Source: Eucommia ulmoides
Taxonomy: Eukaryota; Streptophyta; Magnoliopsida; Garryales; Eucommiaceae
Reading direction: 5' to 3'
DNA: 64,000 nucleotides
Assembly (NCBI GenBank): GCA_016647705.1
Contig: CM028340.1
Location: 14,151,001 to 14,215,000 of the forward strand
Shown: one piece after another, positions 56,856 through 64,000 of the stretch
How positions within the stretch are numbered: the stretch's first letter is position 1
Layout of the letters: each line of letters opens with the position of its first letter
Translations under genes and position numbers: made by a program
Notes under the pieces: model-generated
What the model was told of the DNA's origin: nothing
Seen by the model: the letters and a program-made list of their open reading frames with translations, nothing else
The model's database searches: none

Positions 56856-58187
56856 TGGTAACGGAATATTACATTGCTACTTTTACTGCAAGTGTACGGG
56901 TCAAGTTTTATAGAATAGTGAATGAGTAGGGTTGTTGTATCCACAAGGATTGGATTGAATTGTCACCAAGTACCGCGATTATCATAATCAAACTTTATTT
57001 AGGCGATTAAGATTAGAGTTTTTGTTTTTAATATATACTAAACTAAATTAAGAATTAATTAAACTATAATACTAAGTATATTATATGAGAATAGATTATC
57101 TAGTGATTAACTTCGTTTACTTATACGTGTTTGATCCAATCTAGTTGACATTAACGGTATTCAAACTATCCAACAATCTAGGTATCGAAAACTCACTCAC
57201 TACCTCTCCCGAGTGTAAAGTGAATGAATATACAACTTCGCGTCAATGCTGATATCACTATCTAGCATCTAAATGACACTGATCAGATGAGTCTTGCCCC
57301 AACCTCACAGATTGTATACTTTCTAATACTCTCCCGAGTCATTAGATCACGTTGTGTTTAAACCCTAGTCCGAATCTGGGGTTACCTCTCCCGAGTGTCA
57401 AATCTCGTATTCTCAAACCAACCGAAATACCATAACAAACATATAATGGAAGTAATAAAATGGTAAACACAATCGAATAGAGATGAACAACCGTTAACGA
57501 AACATGATTTACTCAAACAACATATATTAGTAAACTACAGCAATCCCATAGATAATCAACATTTAGCTGTTGGCCATAACCAAATATTCAACAATAATCA
57601 ATATATACATGATCAAACAACCAAAAATGAGTTAAGAATAAAGAGAGAAACAAAGTAGAATAACCGTTATCTGAAGGATGACGTCCGTAAAAACCGCTCC
57701 GATCTTGTTTCCTCTTTCCTTAATTGTGTTGCTTCTCTTTGGTTGGTTGAGAGCCTCAAAAGTACTCCCAACGTGTTTCAAGTGTGTTCTCTAAATGTTG
57801 GAAATCGAGGGATAAGGAAAAAAAGACCAAATTATCTAACAAAATATCTAAACAAAACTTTACAGTTGGAGTTTCGGCGTTACAACGGTGAGTTCCACTG
57901 CTGCAGCAATGGGATGTCGGTAGGCTCATCACTGCAGCAATGAGGGCCATCGCTGCAGCGGTGGTTGGGCAGAGAGTTTACTGACTCTTCACCGCTACAG
58001 CGGTGAGGCTGCTTGCTTATTCTTGGATCTTTTTCAATGTTTATCCATCAATTTGCTCAATTTTCAACCGTTTTTGCTCCTAACCCCTGCTTTGAACAAA
58101 AACAAATAAAAAAGAATTAAAACATTACAAGAATACTCGAAACTACCAAATTCAGCTTGGAAATAGATAAATAAATTCAACCTATCA
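56856..58187 (-). repeat. 3' LTR of deleted gypsy element
   Basis: Plus-strand ends are TGGTAACGG and AACCTATCA. It has two copies of the conserved ACCTCTCCCGAGTGT (near 57202 and 57383) and CTGCAG-centred palindromes at about 57895-58010. Confidence 0.83.
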
Positions 58188-59970
58188 AATACCTCTAAAC
58201 TTAGAATTTTGCTAGCTCTCGAGCAAAACACTCACACAATAAAATAAACTGCCACGACTAATTAACGAATTTAAATACTAAAAACAAAAAACACAAATCA
58301 ACTAAAAATAACAACAACGTATGAGTTTTAACTTTCATCTATACGACCAAAAAGTTTTCCCTCATCGGCCCTCAATTATATCGAGTTCAAGAGTAAAACT
58401 CACCATGTGGTGTTTTAGAATTTCAACATTCAATAATAGTAAGCGTCATTCTAGATTATGTTCAAGTGTGTGCGAAAACTCAATCATACAACCATTCACA
58501 GACCGGATTGGATTATCCACCAACAAAGTTCATGACTTAAACCATAAAGGTATAAGATATCCATATACCTAACTGGGTTCCACTCTCCATTAATGTAGGC
58601 TTGAAAATTCAAAAAGATCAATAGGACTTGGTTCATTTTTTTATATTTGGCCAAGGGTATATCGGGAATATAAAACAAGTTAATGTTATTAACTTAACGA
58701 TACCTGAGGCATAATGTTTGGCGCTCAATCACACTCGTAACCCCAAAGATAAATTCGAAACAAGCATTTAAGAACATTGTACTCACTTGTCAAAAGAAAC
58801 AAAATAAAACTATATTTACATATGTTTTTATTTATTTTTTATTTTTATTATTTTTTTTTTATGACCACACCCCCAAACTTATTTGATTTGTACAATTTCA
58901 CGGTTGTGGAAATACGATAGAAAAATTATAAGTGAGTACTCGAATACCGAACCAATCAATAGTTCGCCCAAAACCCAATCGCTTACTTCAAGTAGCATAA
59001 CAAACGTTAACTTGATTTCAACTCAAATCGTGCCTTAGGTTTAGCGACAGTGGTTTGGAAAAAACTTTATCGGCTAAGGCATTTGATATGTGTTCAGAAT
59101 TAAAACGGTTAACAGGCTTCGACAGGGTAACGAGGGGTAAAACATTTTTCATAGAAGGTTTCAACGGCTCAAGCGATCAAAATGAATACCTAAATCATAT
59201 CTCCTGAACTACCTCGCCTAGGATTTTGCCTCAAGTTTCCTCCAATCAGGTTCTAGAATCCCTAAAATTGTCATGAACTTGCTACTGAATAATCAGTGTT
59301 AAATCGATTGAATAGTTATACAATGAGTCTACGTGCTCGTTCAAATTAGGATCTACAATGACTTTTACCAAAATGAGATGTCAAGCACACAAACACACAT
59401 GAATGACCATTACGCTTGATCTTGAAAAACAACTAAGGGATAATATCATTATCGGGTAATGGCCCAGATGAACTACAAAACTCAATATACAACAACTACT
59501 ACAAACATAAACACATTTATACTACTACTAAACAAACATGCTTACATTAAAACAATTTAACTTAACTACATAACTAACAAAAAGATATCATACTATAAAG
59601 CATACAAAACATCCCCCCCCCCCCCCCCCAAAACTCATACGGGTAATGTCCACAGTGACCCAACATCCAACTCAACAAATAGCATGCATTATATTGACGA
59701 AAAAGGTTTTGAACACATACCTGGGAGGCGAGACAATCTTGCCTCCGAGTGTAGTCGGAGATGATGGATTGATTTATTTGAAAACTTGGGTTGTTACCCC
59801 AGAAGTGCTTGGTTTAATGTCCTCGGCTTGACACGGAGAATGGCTTGTCAAAGAGCGGCTTCTTTCCATAGTATGTGTCATACAACACCACATATGGGTA
59901 TTGGTTCAGGATGCCCTCAAGCTTGGCGAGATGTGGCATTATATGGCCCGTACTCTCAACGTGACTCGAC
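58188..59970 (-). other. Interior of deleted gypsy element
   Basis: Next to the LTR is a purine tract on the minus strand. A run of 17 C (59613-59629) lies in the middle. The part from about 59640 to 59970 is less AT-rich and may be the decayed end of a coding region (minus strand), but I recognise no domain. The remainder is non-coding. Confidence 0.55.
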
Positions 59971-60408
59971 TCCAATTGTGTTCCTCCTCTTTGGTTGGTT
60001 GAGAGCTCTCAAAAACACTCCCAAAGTGTTCCAAGTGTGTTCTCCAAATATTGGAAATCGAGGGATAAGAGAAAAAAAAACAAAATATCTAATAAGATAT
60101 CTAAACAAAACTTTACAATTGGGGTTTCGGTGCTGCAGCGGTGGGATATCGGTAGGCTCATCGCTACAGCAATGGTTGGGCAGAGAGTTTACTGACTCTT
60201 TACCGTTGCAGCGATGGGGCTGCTTGCTTATTCTTAGATCTTTTCAACGTTTCTCTACCAATTTCCTATCAATTTGCTCGATTTTCAACCGTTTTCGCTC
60301 CTAATCCCTACTTTGAACAAAAATAAATAAAAATGAATTAAAAATTACAAGAATACTCGAAAACTACCAAATTTGGCTTGGAAATAGATAGATAAATTCA
60401 ACCTATCA
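59971..60408 (-). repeat. Remnant of 5' LTR
   Basis: It aligns with about 57715-58187 of the 3' LTR (GTTGAGAGC ... CCAAGTGTGTTCTC ... GGAAATAGATA) and shares its AACCTATCA end. Confidence 0.8.
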
Positions 60409-60413
60409 CTTGG

Positions 60414-61990
60414 TCATTGACCTCCCAACCGGCTTCTTTCTCAAGGCAGCAGAAGAGGAAATAAATCACATCTTGATTTTTCTGTGAAGATGGCAGCTAC
60501 CGAGGCCATAAGCGGAGTGAACCCTTGTTGGCGATGCTCTAGGGGACGAAATGGTCTCATGTCCCTGGTCAAGGGTCCTAATCTCTCTTAGAATTGTAAT
60601 ATTTTTAGCCTTGGGCTCGATTTAGAACTCCATTCTTCGATTCTTTCTACTTGTTCATTCTTTCCCCATCTCTTCTGATTGCAGCACAAAGGTCAACATT
60701 TTAAAACTTTGTCCCATGATCTGGAGCCTAATCAAGAGTAGGGATATGATTTGAACAAAGGTCATAAGATAACCTCTGATACCAGAGCCCATCAATAAAG
60801 GCATTCAGTGTCACGCTTTCAGAGAGCTCGTTGTATGCATTGGCTTCTCGGTTAAAGTACTCGACGTAATTTCCCAAGGATTTACCTAACTCCTACTGGA
60901 GATCAAGGACATAGGCCATAGTCTTTGGCCTCTACTAGGAGCAGCTGAAACAAGCCAAAAATAATTGCTCGAGCTCTAAGAAGGTTGAAATGGATACTAG
61001 CCTCAGACCTTAAAATTAGGACCTCACTGCCCCTGGAAGGGTAATGGGAAAGGCTTTGTACCACAGGGCTACAAAGACCACCTGCATGTCCATATAAGAC
61101 TTGAACATTGACAGGTGGTCGATTGGATCCAATATCCTGTCATATAGATTCATCTGGGGGTGAGCAAACCGTCTCGGCATTACTTCCTCTAAAACTAACT
61201 TCTTCAACAAATGGAGACCTCACATCCACAATAACACCTTATCCTGCCCGGACTTTGTGCACCTCCTGGAGGTGGGCTTCCATGTCAATAAGGTGGCGCT
61301 CTACAGCTTCTACAACTTAGGGCTCCTCCCGTATACGATTGCCCATAGTTTGGGCCACAATGTGATAGTAGGAAGGCAAGTGGAAGCTGATTTCACGTTT
61401 ACATCGGCCCCTGAGGTCGAACCTAGCTGGCTGATGGAGAGCACATCCGTTAGGGGATGCTGATAGGCCCGTTGCTGCATGTGTGTGCAGCGGAGAAGGT
61501 GGAGATCTTGGCATCATTGGTGGCCCTCTCTACTCCTATAGACTCATGGTCATGAGATGGAGCGCGGCCCCCAGGCTCCCGCTCATTCGGATATACCATT
61601 CGAATGTCGCGGTCTTGGGGTCGTTCCTCGGGCCTTGTAATCTAGAGAGTTGGTTACCTTGGATGGGGGGCAGCGACAGGCGTGCAAGAATGATCTGTTA
61701 CATGACTTAAACTCATTTATTTGGCTCTTAAGGAGATTAATCCAAGATGCTTCCGCAACTACTAAGGCTTATCCCGCAAACGTCTTAGGGAGCAGGATAG
61801 ATGACCTTGCTTGGTCTTTGGGGGTGGTTATCCTCGTTGGTGAGAACTGAGAGATGTGGCCTTAGAGCATTCACCATATCTTCTGATCCTTCTGGAGGAA
61901 AATAGTTGCTCGCAACATGAGCTTCTGTTCTGTGTCTGTCTATCTAGCTAGACCTTGCGATCATTCAGTCTTAGTCTAGTAGGGAGCGAT
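60414..61990 (-). pseudogene. Tat-type gag, broken
   Basis: On the minus strand the best-preserved segment (61210 down to about 60850) reads MPRRFAHPQMNLYDRILDP, then IDHLSMFKSYMDMQ and AFPITLPGAVRS. This is the start of the Retrotrans_gag capsid domain, where relatives have YDGTxDPxDHLxxF. Further left, LGNYVEYFNREA and TLNAFIDGLWYQRLSYDL-like sequence continue it. There are many stops. The plus-strand open frames at 61108-61850 are antisense to this gag. Gag would form the element's RNA-packaging particle. Confidence 0.8.
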
Positions 61991-62018
61991 AATCGGGGGA
62001 AGACTTTTCGCACTGTTC

Positions 62019-62036
62019 CCACAGATGGCACCAAAC
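62019..62036 (-). other. Primer-binding site of Tat-like element
   Basis: On the minus strand GTTTGGTGCCATCTGTGGG abuts the 5' LTR. TTGGYGCCRTCTGTGGG-type sites are characteristic of Tat-lineage elements. Confidence 0.78.
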
Positions 62037-62835
62037 TGTTCGTTAGACATCTCGAGTATGGTTCAGTCAAGAGTAGGTCGGTCCTCTTGATGAGGTGGAG
62101 TTGCTAAGTCAGAGTTTGAGTTGAAAATTCTTCAAGTGAACTATAACTAACCACCTAGGGTCTGACTAGATGAAGTCCAAAGTCCTGCCCTTCGGGGAGT
62201 TGTACCTACATAAGGCCTGGGCAGAATTTATCCTGACGGAATACCTCGGGCATGAGAGAAAAGGTTTAGAGAGAAAGGTTACAGAAATGCGTCAAATATG
62301 TAAATGAGCATTGAACGTTAGCATTACCTTGGGCTTGTATTTCCCCTGGTATTTATAGGCATTGGAGATTATTTGTTTTACCTAATCGGGCTTAAACACG
62401 GTTAATTATGCGAAACCATGTGTTTAGCTGATAATCCAGGGCGTTCAGGAGATAATCACCGGACTTGGACTTTTGGGTCCATTTGGAAAATCCACAGGCC
62501 TCTACTAGGCCTGTGGAAATGTGCTGGTGGAGGAGCATGGAGAGTTGTGGAGTTCTGGAGGAGAAACCGACTGACATGGTGTGCTGATTGAGAAAAACAG
62601 TTAAGTCCATGAAGTTGGCCATCCAGAAACACGACATAGAGTTCTGGGCGGCAGCGCCCCTGCGAGGCACACTGCTCCTTTCTGGGTACAAAGGAGATTC
62701 GAGGGAATGAGCCTTGGTCAGCGTATGCTCCTATATGAAACTCTGAATTCTGGAATGTGGCCACGTCATGGTAACGATAAGCACGTCATTGGGGTCCTGA
62801 TGCTGACTGGGTGATGCCCAAAAACACCCTCATCA
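62037..62835 (-). repeat. 5' LTR of Tat-like element
   Basis: The plus-strand ends are TGTTCGTTAGAC and CACCCTCATCA. A minus-strand TATA box (CCTATAAATA) is at 62350-62359. Alignment with 44873-45627 shows many substitutions and indels. Confidence 0.88.
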
Positions 62836-63431
62836 AATACCCATATCGCTTGTCCATTTAAAAAAAAAAAAAACTATTTATTTTACATGAAACTTTTTAA
62901 ATTTTTTAAAACATAAAACTAATCTCAACTTTTATCCGCGTGTGTGTGTGTTTTTAAATGTTTTAATGGGTAAAGAATCTATTTTTTTAATTAATTTTGA
63001 CATTTAAGGTATTTATTAAAAAATAATATTTTAGGATCTTTAAAAAATTAATCTTCATAAAATTTTGAATCAAAATTATTTGAAAATTTTAATTTTTCAC
63101 CTCTTAAAATATAAGAAATCATATATCGAGTACCAAAAATGTTTAAAAACTAGATAAAATTTGCATTTTAAAATTCTGAAATTTTATTTTTATGTATAAC
63201 AAATATTTTTCTAAAAGGGTAAGAGGTTTGAGTGTCAAATATTAATATTTGTTTTTTCAAACAATTCATTTCAAGTTGTAATATTTTTTTTAGAGGAATC
63301 TATGCATATACAAATCATCCGAAATAAAAGTTTAGTTAGTAGCCAATTTGTATTACAAAATTAAGGATGTAACATGCAATAAAGATATTTCAGTCTATTT
63401 GCCACAATTCCACTAGATTGAATGGAAAAAC
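62836..63431. other. AT-rich spacer without genes
   Basis: It begins with AATAC, the right duplication of the Tat-like element. There is a short (TG)n at 62939-62951. Nothing else is recognisable. Confidence 0.6.
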
Positions 63432-63973
63432 TTAGGGCCCGTTTGGTTAGTGTTGCCAACCAAATCCAACTCAATTCAACCCAAAAATTTTGAGTTTGAT
63501 TTTTGGGAACGCGTTTGGCAAATATAAAACTCAACCCAACTCAACCCAAAAAATAGGAATTAATTCTCAAAATCCTAAAAAAACCAGAAATAAAAAAAAA
63601 ATAAAAAAAATTGTTTCTTTTTATGCCCAAAAAATTCAACCCAAAGTTCTCAACTTCCGTCTTTATCTGTCGGCCAACCCATCGCCGGCGACCGTCCGGC
63701 GATCTTCCGCTTCCGCCGGCGACCGCCGCTGCCTGCCGGCCACCGTCTGACACCGCCGGCGCCGCCGCCAAACACAAAAAAAAATTCAAAAAAAAAAAAT
63801 TAGTTTTAGGATAAAATCGTTACCAAACACATTCTGTTCTCAGCACAAAACGAGAATTGTCGTTACCAAACGCAATTCTGTTCCTAAAATTCTCAACCTA
63901 ACCCAATTTAATTCAACTCAACCCATTCCAGTTGGGTTCAGAAAAGTGCAAACACTAACCAAACGCCACCTTA
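63432..63973. repeat. TTA duplication flanking MITE
   Basis: TTA at 63432-63434 and 63971-63973, as expected for PIF/Harbinger insertion. Confidence 0.75.
63435..63970. mobile_element. Tourist-like PIF/Harbinger MITE with GC-rich core
   Basis: The left end GGGCCCGTTTGGTTAGTGTT and the right end, read on the minus strand, GGTGGCGTTTGGTTAGTGTT are inverted repeats. TTA flanks both sides. A second inner pair (CGCGTTTGGCAA / TTACCAAACGCA) and a subterminal repeat (GTTACCAAACRCAATTCTG-like, twice) lie inside. The core at 63665-63770 is GC-rich with GCCGGCGACC-type repeats, in sharp contrast to the flanks. No transposase is present. Open frames over the core exist on both strands and look compositional. 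Confidence 0.82.
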
Positions 63974-64000
63974 TTTTTTCAAATAAGGAGGTAAAATGTT

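Larger units (their letters stand above)
56856..60408 (-). mobile_element. Internally deleted gypsy element
   Basis: The 3' LTR (56856-58187) is complete. A purine tract (complement of AATACCTCTAAACTT) and 1.8 kb of interior follow. The 5' LTR survives only as 59971-60408, its outer end. The inner part of that LTR, the primer site and most of the coding region are gone. ATTGG (56851-56855) and CTTGG (60409-60413) flank it with one mismatch, inside the gag of the Tat-like element. It belongs to the same family as the LTRs at 49229 and 52901. Confidence 0.8.
44873..62835 (-). mobile_element. Tat-like Ty3-gypsy element, 18 kb with nested insertions
   Basis: Related LTRs at 44873-45627 and 62037-62835 share the same orientation. 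AATAT (44868-44872) and AATAC (62836-62840) flank them, differing by one transition. On the minus strand, a TTTGGTGCCATCTGTGGG primer site, a gag of Tat type and the end of integrase follow in order, then a long repeat-rich 3' non-coding region and a purine tract. Protease, RT, RNase H and most of integrase are missing. At least five other elements lie inside, accounting for more than half of the length. The Tat assignment rests on the primer site and gag motifs. Confidence 0.85.

Noticed and set aside
61108-61850. Several plus-strand open frames
   Set aside because: They are antisense to the Tat gag on the minus strand, which has recognisable motifs.
1-64000. CRISPR arrays, rRNA genes, free-standing tRNA genes
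   Set aside because: No regularly spaced identical repeats with unique spacers, no rRNA-like sequence, and the only pol III A/B-box pair seen belongs to the SINE at 28294-28544.

Overview
This window is AT-rich plant nuclear DNA, probably from a eudicot. I find no intact host gene, no rRNA or tRNA gene and no CRISPR array. Almost all of it is transposable elements inserted into one another. The plant origin is supported by SIRE-type copia LTRs about 2.1-2.4 kb long, Tat-type Ty3-gypsy gag, a Helitron with a CTAG hairpin end, a tRNA-derived SINE and Tourist-like MITEs. The species cannot be named from this sequence.

Layout. Positions 1-15130 are degenerate, non-coding, gypsy-UTR-like sequence holding a 30-bp minisatellite and several hairpin-forming repeats. 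A non-autonomous SIRE-type copia element (3525-11112, minus) is inserted in it with target duplication ACTTA. At 15131-23838 (plus) lies a Ty3-gypsy element with two LTRs of about 2.1 kb and only a broken gag (TR-GAG type), target duplication GCAAG. Positions 23839-25497 are AT-rich spacer. A solo SIRE LTR follows at 25498-27568 (duplication GACTG).

Positions 27585-44696 hold a Ty1-copia element (duplication CCAAA) with a complete but broken gag-protease-integrase-RT-RNase H order. It is interrupted by a SINE (28294-28544), an 8.6-kb Helitron (29362-37980) carrying exon-like pieces of other genes, a short chromovirus-like LTR element (38584-39565) and a PIF/Harbinger-like MITE (39649-40744).

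Positions 44873-62835 hold an 18-kb Tat-like Ty3-gypsy element on the minus strand. It has lost most of pol and has been filled by a solo SIRE LTR (45644-47981), a truncated gypsy element fused to a truncated SIRE-like LTR (49229-52800), a gypsy solo LTR (52901-55995) that itself contains a related solo LTR (53903-55629), and a deleted gypsy element (56856-60408). After a short spacer, the window ends with a Tourist-like MITE (63435-63970) that has a GC-rich core.

How the parts relate. Element boundaries were set mainly from matching or near-matching target-site duplications at both ends, so the nesting gives a relative insertion order. None of the protein-coding remnants looks functional. 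The most notable signals are (i) clusters of short palindromes placed upstream of the TATA box in LTRs of two unrelated superfamilies, (ii) a roughly 45-nt repeated motif whose hairpin stem changes sequence between copies but keeps pairing, and (iii) the Helitron with captured exon-like segments.
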